DNA of 64,000 nucleotides from Dyadobacter subterraneus (GTDB taxonomy: Bacteria; Bacteroidota; Bacteroidia; Cytophagales; Spirosomataceae): NCBI RefSeq assembly GCF_015221875.1, contig NZ_JACYGY010000001.1, positions 3,078,501-3,142,500 on the forward strand. The letters are read 5' to 3'. This document shows, piece after piece, positions 44,290-52,943 of this stretch. Within the stretch, counting starts at the first letter, position 1; each line of letters starts with the position of its first letter. A program made the position numbers and the translations under genes. Below the pieces are notes generated by a model, which was given only the letters and a program-made list of their open reading frames with translations, did not search any database and was not told the origin of the DNA.

Positions 44290-45933
44290 ATGATGACCAC
44301 CCGATTGACCAGGATTTTATTTCTTCTTTTTGTAATTACGTCCCCGGCATTTTCGCAGAAGAAAAAGCCCAAAGCACAGGCAACCACTACAAAACCCAAC
44401 ATCGTGCTGATCATGGCAGACGATCTTGGGTTTTCTGATATTGGTAGCTATGGTTCTGAAATTCAGACACCTAACCTTGATAGACTTGCGGCGGAAGGGA
44501 TCCGATTCAGGCAGTTTTATAATAATTCCATTTGCGCGCCTACAAGAGCCTCGCTGCTCACGGGCCAGTATCAGCATACCGCCGGAATGGGTTATTTCAA
44601 TATCAATTTAGGAACTCCGGCCTATCAGGGATTTTTGAGTAAAGAAACTGTTTCTTTGGCCGAGGTTTTGAAAGATGCCGGTTACAGCACTTTATTATCC
44701 GGCAAATGGCATGTGGGAGATGACAGTACCAGTCAATGGCCACGAAAACGTGGTTTTGATCACTTTTATGGAAATATTGGCGGAGCAAGTGATTACTATG
44801 TGATAAAGAATTTGCCAAAAAAACAACGCAGTTTTTTTGTAAAAGACGATAAAATAGTTGATCCGGAAGACGAGGATAATTTTTACTACACCGATGAAAT
44901 TGCAAAAAATGCAATCGGTTTTTTGAAAGACCAGCGCCAGGAACAAAAACCCTTTTTCTTATACCTTGCTTTTACCTCGCCGCACTGGCCTTTACAGGCA
45001 TGGCCGAAGGATATTAAAAAGTATGAAGGTAAGTACGATATTGGTTGGGATTCTCTTAGAATCCTTCGGTTCAAGCGCCAGCAGGAATTAAATATTTTAG
45101 GTAAAGGGCAGAAGATCAGTGTTAAAAATAGTGACCTGCCTGCGTGGAATAGTCTGACTTATGATGAGCAGAAATTGTGGGCTAGGAAAATGGAAGTATA
45201 TGCTGCTCAGGTAGATAACCTTGATCAGAATATTGGAAAAGTGATTGATCATTTGAAAGAATCTGGTCAGCTTGAAAACACTATTATATTTTTCATTTCT
45301 GATAATGGAGCTGCGGGAGAAGATGTGGGCCACGGATTTAGTGGCAGAGCTGTGAGAAACTGGGGGCCGGTCGGTACTGCCGGTTCATATGATTCTTATA
45401 CACGGACCTGGGCATATGCATCCAATACGCCACTAAAATCATTTAAAGGTTTTCAATATGAAGGTGGAATAAGCAGTCCGTTTATTGCCCGTTTCCCTTC
45501 AAAAATTGCAGCAGGAGGTTTAATCGACGGAACCGCTCATTTGATCGATATTGCTCCGACATTATACGAAATTGCAGGCGCCAAATATCCGCAAACCTAT
45601 AAAGGAAATACAATTCATCCGCTAGCGGGAGAAAGTATTTTGCCGGCAATTTATGGCAAAGACTGGGTTCGCTCCAAACCTATATTTTGGGAAAGAGCTG
45701 GTAACAAGGCAGTAAGAAAAGGAAAATGGAAACTGGTTTCTGTACGAAGCGATCAATGGGAATTGTATGATATAGAAGCAGATAGAGGAGAAACCAATAA
45801 TGTAATAAAGGATCATTCGGATATAGCAGCCGAATTAAAAGGTCTTTACAACACCTGGGCGAAAAGCGTGAAGGTAGAAGACTGGAACGTGATCGGAAAA
45901 GGAAAGGGGTTTGAACCAAGCTTTAATCCTTGA
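44290..45933 (+). CDS. Cys-type sulfatase (periplasmic), 547 aa
   Basis: A signal peptide (ILFLLFVITSPAFS) precedes the sulfatase core. Metal Asp residues are in IMADDLGFSD, the FGly motif is C82-A-P-T-R followed by ASLLTGQY, then SGKWHVGD and FFISDNGAAGED. The C-terminal WKLVSVRSDQWELYDIEADR strand region is complete. An in-frame start at 44248 adds 14 polar residues; ATG-ATG at 44290 begins the signal. It is the last gene of the leader-B operon and ends at a terminator. Confidence 0.92.
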   Translation: MMTTRLTRILFLLFVITSPAFSQKKKPKAQATTTKPNIVLIMADDLGFSDIGSYGSEIQTPNLDRLAAEGIRFRQFYNNSICAPTRASLLTGQYQHTAGMGYFNINLGTPAYQGFLSKETVSLAEVLKDAGYSTLLSGKWHVGDDSTSQWPRKRGFDHFYGNIGGASDYYVIKNLPKKQRSFFVKDDKIVDPEDEDNFYYTDEIAKNAIGFLKDQRQEQKPFFLYLAFTSPHWPLQAWPKDIKKYEGKYDIGWDSLRILRFKRQQELNILGKGQKISVKNSDLPAWNSLTYDEQKLWARKMEVYAAQVDNLDQNIGKVIDHLKESGQLENTIIFFISDNGAAGEDVGHGFSGRAVRNWGPVGTAGSYDSYTRTWAYASNTPLKSFKGFQYEGGISSPFIARFPSKIAAGGLIDGTAHLIDIAPTLYEIAGAKYPQTYKGNTIHPLAGESILPAIYGKDWVRSKPIFWERAGNKAVRKGKWKLVSVRSDQWELYDIEADRGETNNVIKDHSDIAAELKGLYNTWAKSVKVEDWNVIGKGKGFEPSFNP

Positions 45934-45943
45934 TTTAAATAAT

Positions 45944-45994
45944 AAAAAGATCAGCCAATTAAAGAAAAAGTTTCTCAGACTGGCTGATCTTTTT
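45944..45994 (+). terminator. Terminator of the leader-B operon
   Basis: A 14-bp stem AAAAAGATCAGCCA/TGGCTGATCTTTTT with a long loop follows the sulfatase stop codon. The stretch 45995-46107 is AT-rich with no gene. Confidence 0.85.
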
Positions 45995-46107
45995 ATAAAG
46001 CCAAGGCCTTAATGCCAGTAGCTTTATTATTTACCAAATGAATAATATAATATTTCCGGGTAACATAAAAATTTTGTTAAACTTCCGAAGAATATTAAAC
46101 CATTCAT

Positions 46108-46156
46108 TTGGTAAAGCCAAAAATATAAATTTACTTTGTCTATATAATTACTAGAC
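46108..46156 (+). promoter_or_regulatory. Leader-type promoter C with 19-bp palindrome
   Basis: TTG at 46108-46110, a 20-bp spacer, TTACTTTG at 46131-46138 and the element GTCTATATAATTACTAGAC at 46138-46156 (5-bp perfect arms GTCTA/TAGAC). Spacing and placement match promoters A, B and D. It drives the SusC/SusD/sulfatase operon. Confidence 0.75.
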
Positions 46157-46175
46157 TTATAGTTTTACACTAATT

Positions 46176-46264
46176 ACCACCAGTTAGTTTAAAACAAAAA
46201 ATTGTTTACTTATGAAAACAAATTCTTTACTATGTCCGCAGTACAGATCTGCATGCCGGGTGGT
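46176..46264 (+). ncRNA. Leader RNA C: ACCACC/GGTGGT pairing
   Basis: ACCACC at 46176-46181 complements GGTGGT at 46259-46264 within the leader ORF at the Arg-Val-Val codons. A later CCACC at 46424 offers a competing partner. Confidence 0.45.
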
Positions 46265-46331
46265 TTCAACCATTTCACAATCTTCCATGCACTGTTGTTG
46301 TCAGCCATGCTGTGGTCAGCCATGCTGTTGA
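46212..46331 (+). CDS. Cysteine-rich leader peptide C, 39 aa
   Basis: The frame from ATG 46212 ends HCCCQPCCGQPCC-stop and contains nine cysteines in 39 residues, seven of them in the last 12. It shares the start MK, an Arg-Val-Val at 16-18 and the nine-residue spacing to CCC with the leader at 42717. The end is a 15-bp direct repeat (CAGCCATGCTGTGGT, then a near copy). A ribosome starved for Cys-tRNA would stall here, directly before the alternative hairpins at 46341-46437 and the SusC gene. Confidence 0.75.
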   Translation: MKTNSLLCPQYRSACRVVSTISQSSMHCCCQPCCGQPCC

Positions 46332-46340
46332 CAGCTGATT

Positions 46341-46437
46341 ATTTTTGAAGTGCATAATTCATTATGATCCTGATTTTCCGGGATTGTTTGTAAACATTCG
46401 ACCTTCAAAAATCCCCTAACGATCCACCTTCAAAAAT
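46341..46437 (+). promoter_or_regulatory. Mutually exclusive hairpins downstream of leader peptide C
   Basis: ATTTTTGAAG at 46341-46350, ten bases after the leader stop, is complementary to CTTCAAAAAT in both copies of the 12-bp direct repeat ACCTTCAAAAAT (46401-46412 and 46426-46437). Only one of the two hairpins can form at a time, so ribosome position on the leader could choose between them. Confidence 0.5.
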
Positions 46438-46563
46438 TTCCGTTATAAGAAATTGTATATGCGTATATACTTGCAAGTCAGTTGTTGGTTCAGCTGTTAT
46501 TGCAGGATTATACATATGCCAGGTCAGTCTCTACTTGTTATTTTACTATTATTTACCACAGCA

Positions 46564-49500
46564 ATGATTAAGAAAAACTTCTACCTGATATGGTTATTAG
46601 GTGTTTTAATTTTCAGCACAACTGCTCTAAAAGCGCAGGATGTGATAACAGGCGTCGTGAAAGACGATACCGGACAAGGCCTTCCCGGCGCAACAATTGT
46701 TGAAAAAGGAACATCAAAAAACGCGATTTCAGATATTGATGGAAAATTCAGTATTCCGGCCGCCAAAACATTTCCTTTTACTTTACAGATCAGCGTTACA
46801 GGTTTTCAAACCCAGGAAATTGAACTGTATGAACTTACGACTGAGCCTGTTGAAGTAATTTTGAAAACGGCCAATCTTCTTAATGAAGTAGTTGTAATTG
46901 GATATGGTGAGCAGAAAAGAAAAGACATCACCGGTTCAATTTCATCGGTTCCGCAGGAAATAAAATCACAGCCCGTTGTTTCAGTGGAAAGACTTTTACA
47001 AGGTTCTATCGCTGGTGCAACGGTTACACAAACTTCCGGTCAGCCTGGCGGTGGTGTGAGTGTGCAGATCCGCGGTAGCAATTCCATAACTGCCGGTAGT
47101 GACCCTTTATACGTTATTGACGGTTTCCCGATCAATAACGATTATGGTGTAAATGACGCCGGTGTAACAGTAGGATCAAAAATTAACCCGCTTTCTTTTT
47201 TGAATACTGCTGATATTGAATCGATTGACGTTTTGAAAGATGCTTCGGCCACTGCAATTTACGGTTCAAGAGGAGCCAATGGAGTTGTTATTATTACTAC
47301 AAAAGGAGGTTCGAAAAAGAAATCTTCTATCACGTACGAAACCTATTTTGGAAAACAGGAAGTGATAAGAACGCTTCCTTTAATGAATGCTGGCGAGTGG
47401 TGGCAGCTTCGTAAAGACGCAGCTATTAACTCTGGAAAAACTCCGGTTTTGCCAAGTGTGACAGGTTATAAATTGGATACAACCGGTGCTGGTACAGACT
47501 GGCAGGCAGCTGCTTTTAGAAAAGCGACACAGCAAAGTCACAGTTTGTCGATTTTGTCGGGAGGTGATAAAACCAGACTTGGAATTTCTGCCAACTATCT
47601 GAAACAGGATGGTGTTTTAAGAAATACTGATTTCGAAAGGTTATCCGCACGTTTCAACATCGATCATGATTACAGTGATAAGTTGAGAATAACTTCAAGT
47701 GTTACAGGCAGCCATACAAAAGCAAACGTGGCGCCAGCAGGCGTGGTTTCTGCTCTTGTTTTGACACCTTCCGCTTTGCCAATTTATCAGGACAACGGCA
47801 CTTTTGTAAAATACAGTCCTTTTGAAACGGTATATGCCAACCCGATCAACTCACTTTACAATCAACTTAACCAGACCATTACCAACCGTTTTCTTGGGAA
47901 TCTTTCTGCCGAGTATACAATCATCGAAGGTTTGAAAGCGAAGGTTTTATTTGGTGCTGATATCGTTGACAACAAACAAAACAGATACTTGCCGATCTCG
48001 ACTTATGAAGGAACAGCTTTAAATGGTGATGCCCTGGTAGGTTCTGTTTTTACAACCAACTGGCTGAACGAAAATACGTTGAGTTATGACAAAGAGATTA
48101 ATGAAAAAAACAGGATCAATGCTGTCATCGGTTTTACTGCGCAGCAGTCACAAACAAAAGGTGCTATTGCAGAAGCCGCTGGGTTCTCTTCGGATGCTTT
48201 TTCTTACAACAATTTAGGAACGGGTATTACCAACAGAACGCCTGGGTCTTCTGCCTCAGAATTCTCGCTTGCTTCGTATTTGGGACGTATCAATTATGTT
48301 TTTGATGACCGTTATCTGGTTACATTTACACTTCGTGCGGATGGTTCTTCCAAATTTGGAGCGGGTAACAAATGGGGATATTTCCCGTCTGCTGCCTTGG
48401 GATGGAATATTGCCAATGAAAAATTCTTCAAAAATGTAAGAAATGTAAGTTTGCTTAAATTAAGATTAAGCGCAGGATCAACTGGTAACCAGAGCATTCC
48501 TCCATATCAATCGCTTGCCCAGCTTACTTATTATCCTTACAACTTTTCAGGATCTACGGTTTCCGGTTATGCGCCAAGTACTGTGTTTAACAAAAATCTT
48601 GGCTGGGAAAAAACCTTCCAGGTGGATGCAGGTTTGGATATCGGATTGTATAAAGATCGTTTGAACATTACGGCTGATTATTATTATAAAAAAACAACCG
48701 ATCTTCTTCTAACAAGAACAGTACCAGGAACTTCCGGATTATCTGATTTTTATGGTAACCAAGGCTCAACAATCTACCAGAATGTGGGTGCAGTTTCCAA
48801 TCAGGGTATAGAACTGGCGATAAATTCCCAGAATTTAACTGGTGACTTCAAATGGAATACGACATTTATTTTTGCGAGAAACACAAACAAAATTCTTGAT
48901 CTGGGTGATGGTGTTACGCAGTATATTCCATCGAGTTCAGCGCCTTCGATTGCAAAAGTGGGTCATCCGCTGGGATCATTCATTGTTTACAAAACAGATG
49001 GTGTAATCAAGGAAGGACAGACGCCATTGACACCACAATCAAACAAAGGGGCAGGAGGACAGCAATATAAAGACCTTGACGGTGACGGGCTGATCACGCA
49101 GGCTGGCGACAGAGCGGTGATCGATAACCAGATCAAATTTACAGCAGGTTTGACCAACACTTTTAGTTACAGAGGTTTTGATTTGGCTGTTTTCTTTCAG
49201 ACTTCTGTGGGTGGAAAATTGTATAACGTAAACCGTGCAAACCTTGAATTGGGAACGGGTTATACCAACGCTTCAAGAGTACTTTTGGATCGTTACACAT
49301 CAACCAACACAAACACCGACGTAAAGGAAGCATACCAGGATCCTGCCATTTATATCTCTGACCGCTTTATCGAAGACGCCACTTATTACCGTTTGAAAAA
49401 CATTTCTTTCGGATACTCAATTCCAAAAGCTGTGCTTTCGAAAATCAAAATTCAGGCGTTAAGAATTTATGTATCTGCGCAAAACGCGATTACCTGGACC

Positions 49501-49623
49501 AAGTACACAGGTTTTGATCCGGAGGTAAGTTCTAACGGACAAAGCCTGATCAACAAAGGTGTGGACGACAGTGTGTATCCAAACAATAAATCTTATCAGG
49601 TTGGTTTGTCGCTGACATTCTGA
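46564..49623 (+). CDS. SusC/RagA-family TonB-dependent outer-membrane transporter
   Basis: This 1019-aa protein has a signal peptide (IWLLGVLIFSTTALKAQ), an N-terminal carboxypeptidase-like beta domain (VITGVVKDDTGQGLPGATIV), a plug (LNEVVVIGYGEQKRKDITGS, GGVSVQIRGSNSITAGSDPLY, IYGSRGANGVVIITTKGG) and a 22-strand barrel ending SYQVGLSLTF. It imports oligomers with its SusD partner using TonB energy. The frame extends upstream to 46453 (with CWFSCYC), but the signal peptide begins at ATG 46564. It is the first structural gene of a six-gene operon under leader C. Confidence 0.94.
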   Translation: MIKKNFYLIWLLGVLIFSTTALKAQDVITGVVKDDTGQGLPGATIVEKGTSKNAISDIDGKFSIPAAKTFPFTLQISVTGFQTQEIELYELTTEPVEVILKTANLLNEVVVIGYGEQKRKDITGSISSVPQEIKSQPVVSVERLLQGSIAGATVTQTSGQPGGGVSVQIRGSNSITAGSDPLYVIDGFPINNDYGVNDAGVTVGSKINPLSFLNTADIESIDVLKDASATAIYGSRGANGVVIITTKGGSKKKSSITYETYFGKQEVIRTLPLMNAGEWWQLRKDAAINSGKTPVLPSVTGYKLDTTGAGTDWQAAAFRKATQQSHSLSILSGGDKTRLGISANYLKQDGVLRNTDFERLSARFNIDHDYSDKLRITSSVTGSHTKANVAPAGVVSALVLTPSALPIYQDNGTFVKYSPFETVYANPINSLYNQLNQTITNRFLGNLSAEYTIIEGLKAKVLFGADIVDNKQNRYLPISTYEGTALNGDALVGSVFTTNWLNENTLSYDKEINEKNRINAVIGFTAQQSQTKGAIAEAAGFSSDAFSYNNLGTGITNRTPGSSASEFSLASYLGRINYVFDDRYLVTFTLRADGSSKFGAGNKWGYFPSAALGWNIANEKFFKNVRNVSLLKLRLSAGSTGNQSIPPYQSLAQLTYYPYNFSGSTVSGYAPSTVFNKNLGWEKTFQVDAGLDIGLYKDRLNITADYYYKKTTDLLLTRTVPGTSGLSDFYGNQGSTIYQNVGAVSNQGIELAINSQNLTGDFKWNTTFIFARNTNKILDLGDGVTQYIPSSSAPSIAKVGHPLGSFIVYKTDGVIKEGQTPLTPQSNKGAGGQQYKDLDGDGLITQAGDRAVIDNQIKFTAGLTNTFSYRGFDLAVFFQTSVGGKLYNVNRANLELGTGYTNASRVLLDRYTSTNTNTDVKEAYQDPAIYISDRFIEDATYYRLKNISFGYSIPKAVLSKIKIQALRIYVSAQNAITWTKYTGFDPEVSSNGQSLINKGVDDSVYPNNKSYQVGLSLTF

Positions 49624-49650
49624 TATCAAAATTATAACTGAGCATTTCAA

Positions 49651-51216
49651 ATGAAAAAGTATCAATATATTTTGCTGGCAGTGAGCTCTTTATTTATTGC
49701 TTCCTGCAACGACTTTCTGACCGAAAAACCTGAATCCATTATTTCAGAGGATCAGTATTACAAAACAGAATCGGATGCGATTACAGCGATTAACGCAGTA
49801 TATTTCTTCCTGAATTCAGGAAAAATCCAGACGCCTTACAATACGCTTTTCAACACTGGTATGAACATGGCTGGTGATGACGAGGATCCGGGACCGGGAG
49901 CAACAAATCCAGACGTACGTTCACTTGCAGTATTAGCACATTCATCCAGCAACCTGCGTGTTTACGAACTTTGGCAGCAGCATTATGCGGCCATCCGTAA
50001 AGCGAATGTGGTATTGAATAAGATTCCGGATATTACTTTCAGTATCCCGGCAAACAAAGACAGAATTTTAGCAGAAGCTAAATTTTTAAGAGCGCTGTTT
50101 TATTTCAACCTGGTGCGTTTGTATGGTGATGTGCCGTTGGTAACAGAGTACACAAACTATGTTTCGGCTGCGGATTATGCGATTGCAAAAAGTCCTTCGG
50201 CCGATGTTTATGCGCAAATTGAAAAAGATCTGACCGAAGCAGCAGCAGTTTTGCCAGCTTCATACAGTTCTCCGGATGTGGGAAGAGCTACGGCTGGTGC
50301 AGCAAAATCTCTTTTAGCAAAAGTTTATTTGATCAAAGCTTCACTTCCTTTAAAGCTGACTGAAAATTATGCAAAAGCGATTTCCAAAGCGGAAGAAGCA
50401 CTTTCTTCGGCTGATGGTGGAACAGGAACTTACGGTTATGACCTGGTTAGTGACTATTCCCGCGTTTTCCTTCCGGCTTATAAAAATGGCGTAGAGCATA
50501 TTTTCTCTGCCCAGATGAAAGCGAATTCATACAGCCAGGGTAACAGTGAAACCTCACGTGCAATTTACTCGGCGATTCCTGGACTTACGGGAAATTACGC
50601 GCACATGGTACGTTTTTATACGGAAGGAAACGACAAGTTTTTCAGTATCTACAAACTTTTCAAACCAACGGATAAAAGAAGAAACGTCACTTTCGTAAGA
50701 AGTTTCACCAGTCCGACCAACGGAAGAAAATATGCATTGCCGATCGTAAATACAGCAGTACCAAATGACTCTACACCGTTCTGGAATAAATGGTGGGATC
50801 CTAACAATCAGGCGGTAACCACGAACTCAGAAGCAAACGTGCCAATTATTCGGTATGCTGAACTGCTTTTGATCCACGCGGAAGCAGAAAATGAAGTGAA
50901 CGGCCCGACTACCAAAGCGTACAAATCAATCAACCGTGTAAGAACAAGGGCCGGCTTGGCTAATTTAACCCAAGGTTTAACAAAAGATCAGTTCCGTGAT
51001 TCCGTATACTTTGAACGCAGACTGGAACTCGTTTACGAATACCAGAGATGGTTTGATCTGATCCGTGAAAAAGATGCCAGCGGAAATGGAATTTTAATCA
51101 AAAGTTTGCAGAAAGTTGGGAAAAATAATGTGGCGCCAAAACATTATCTATACCCGATTCCACAAACAGAACTTGACAATAATCCGCTGTTAAAGCAAAA
51201 TACGCTTTGGCAATAA
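49651..51216 (+). CDS. SusD/RagB-family surface lipoprotein
   Basis: A 521-aa lipoprotein (signal MKKYQYILLAVSSLFIASC, Cys 19) with the SusD hallmarks NDFLTEKPESIISEDQYYKT, RKANVVLNKIPDI, ILAEAKFLRALFYFNLVRLY (TPR region) and the C-terminal INRVRTRAGLANL and RRLELVYEYQRWFDLIR. It captures the substrate and caps the SusC barrel. It follows susC-like by 27 bp. Substrate specificity is unknown, but three sulfatases in the same operon point to a sulfated glycan or other sulfate ester. Confidence 0.94.
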   Translation: MKKYQYILLAVSSLFIASCNDFLTEKPESIISEDQYYKTESDAITAINAVYFFLNSGKIQTPYNTLFNTGMNMAGDDEDPGPGATNPDVRSLAVLAHSSSNLRVYELWQQHYAAIRKANVVLNKIPDITFSIPANKDRILAEAKFLRALFYFNLVRLYGDVPLVTEYTNYVSAADYAIAKSPSADVYAQIEKDLTEAAAVLPASYSSPDVGRATAGAAKSLLAKVYLIKASLPLKLTENYAKAISKAEEALSSADGGTGTYGYDLVSDYSRVFLPAYKNGVEHIFSAQMKANSYSQGNSETSRAIYSAIPGLTGNYAHMVRFYTEGNDKFFSIYKLFKPTDKRRNVTFVRSFTSPTNGRKYALPIVNTAVPNDSTPFWNKWWDPNNQAVTTNSEANVPIIRYAELLLIHAEAENEVNGPTTKAYKSINRVRTRAGLANLTQGLTKDQFRDSVYFERRLELVYEYQRWFDLIREKDASGNGILIKSLQKVGKNNVAPKHYLYPIPQTELDNNPLLKQNTLWQ

Positions 51217-51293
51217 AAAATCAGTAATGAATATAAATGCCCTTTTCCCTCACAGGATCTGGGCATTTGTTTTCTTAAAATAATAATAATCAG

Positions 51294-52898
51294 ATGTTGC
51301 AACCACCCGTTAGATTTAATATCGTCAGAAGGATTTTTCAATACTGTTTTTTCGCGCTTGCTGTATCAACAAATCTACATGCACAGCAAAAAAATGAAAA
51401 GCCGAATATCGTCGTCATTCTTGCCGACGATATGGGGTTTTCGGACCTGGGTAGTTTTGGCTCGGAAATCAATACACCTAATCTGGATAAGCTGGCAAAG
51501 GAAGGTTTGAAAATAACACAATTTTATAACAGCGGAAGGTGCTGCCCTTCGCGCGCTGCGCTGCTCACGGGACTTTATCCGCATCAGGCTGGTGTTGGCG
51601 ATATGGTGCAGGATAAAGGATCGCCGGCTTATCAGGGTTTTTTAAGCGAACATAGCGTTACCATTGCCCAGCTTTTGAAAACGGTGGGTTATAATACGAT
51701 TGTATCCGGAAAATGGCATGTGGGACTTGTGCCATCTGCTTTGGCGCACAACCGTGGTTTTGATAAATCTTTTACGATGCAAAATAACGGAAGCAGTTAT
51801 TTCAACTCTGAGCCAATTTACAACGATGGAAGAAAAGTGACTTTTCTTTTAAACGGGAAACCTATTGAAAGACAGGATACTTCCAGATATCTGACCCAGG
51901 CGATAACCGATTTTGCTATCAAATCACTGGATGAAATTAAATCGGATCCCAATCCTTTTTTCTTGTATCTGACCTATAACGCACCGCACTGGCCAATCCA
52001 GGCATTGCCGGAAGATATCGCAAAATATAAAGGAAAATATCTCAAAGGTTGGGAAAAATTAAGAACTGAACGCTATCGAAAAGAAAAGCAACTTGGAATT
52101 ATTAAAAACGACTGGCAGCTTTCAGAAAAGTATGACCAGGTTCCGGATTGGGAAAAATTAACTTCTCCCGAACAGGATTTTTGGGATATGCGCATGGCGA
52201 TTTACGCCGCCATGATTGACCGGATGGATCATGAAATCGGAAATATTCTCACAAAACTTAAAGAACTAAAAAAGGATAAAAACACAATAATTCTTTTCGT
52301 TTCTGATAACGGCGGAAGTGGTGATACGGTGAAAGACTGGAATTATGTCACACAGAAAAATGGCGCTCAGGGTACAGTTAATTCTATTGATAGTTATTAT
52401 CCGCCTTGGGGAAATGTCAGTAATACGCCCTTCAAATTATTCAAAAAGAGTACACATGAAGGAGGAATCGCCACGCCGTTTATTGCATGGTATCCCGGCC
52501 TGATAAAAGCAGGAACGGTGAGTGATCATGTCGGTCACGTTATTGATGTCATGCCGACTTGTCTGGATCTGGCCGGAGTTCCATATCCCAACGATTTCGG
52601 CTCCAAAAGCCTGACGCCCCTGGAAGGAAAAAGTCTTTTGAATGTTTTTAAAAATCAATCCGCACCGGAACATCAGGCGCTTTTCTGGGAGCATGAAGGA
52701 AGTCGCGCGATCCGAAAAGGTGACTGGAAACTGGTGGCTGAAATTAACCAGCCCTGGGAACTTTACAATTTGAAATCAGACAGGTCTGAAACAAATAATG
52801 TTGCCGCACAACAACCGGGAAAAGTGAAGGAACTGGAAAAAGAATTTCTTCAATGGGCTGAGAAAGTCGGCGTTGTCGATTGGAATACGATCAAATGA
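51294..52898 (+). CDS. Cys-type sulfatase, 534 aa
   Basis: The signal region (IFQYCFFALAVSTNLHAQ) precedes metal Asp residues in VILADDMGFSD and the FGly motif C83-C84-P-S-R with AALLTG, a CCPSR variant in which the first Cys is converted. SGKWHVGL and FVSDNGGSGD follow. The start at 51294 is somewhat long before the signal, but no later ATG keeps it. It is the third gene of the SusC/D operon, 77 bp after the SusD stop. It is similar in layout to the sulfatases at 44290 and 55792, so they are likely paralogues. Confidence 0.92.
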   Translation: MLQPPVRFNIVRRIFQYCFFALAVSTNLHAQQKNEKPNIVVILADDMGFSDLGSFGSEINTPNLDKLAKEGLKITQFYNSGRCCPSRAALLTGLYPHQAGVGDMVQDKGSPAYQGFLSEHSVTIAQLLKTVGYNTIVSGKWHVGLVPSALAHNRGFDKSFTMQNNGSSYFNSEPIYNDGRKVTFLLNGKPIERQDTSRYLTQAITDFAIKSLDEIKSDPNPFFLYLTYNAPHWPIQALPEDIAKYKGKYLKGWEKLRTERYRKEKQLGIIKNDWQLSEKYDQVPDWEKLTSPEQDFWDMRMAIYAAMIDRMDHEIGNILTKLKELKKDKNTIILFVSDNGGSGDTVKDWNYVTQKNGAQGTVNSIDSYYPPWGNVSNTPFKLFKKSTHEGGIATPFIAWYPGLIKAGTVSDHVGHVIDVMPTCLDLAGVPYPNDFGSKSLTPLEGKSLLNVFKNQSAPEHQALFWEHEGSRAIRKGDWKLVAEINQPWELYNLKSDRSETNNVAAQQPGKVKELEKEFLQWAEKVGVVDWNTIK

Positions 52899-52943
52899 TT
52901 TATTGAAATAAACGCTTACCGGAAACTTTAAATAATATCTTGT

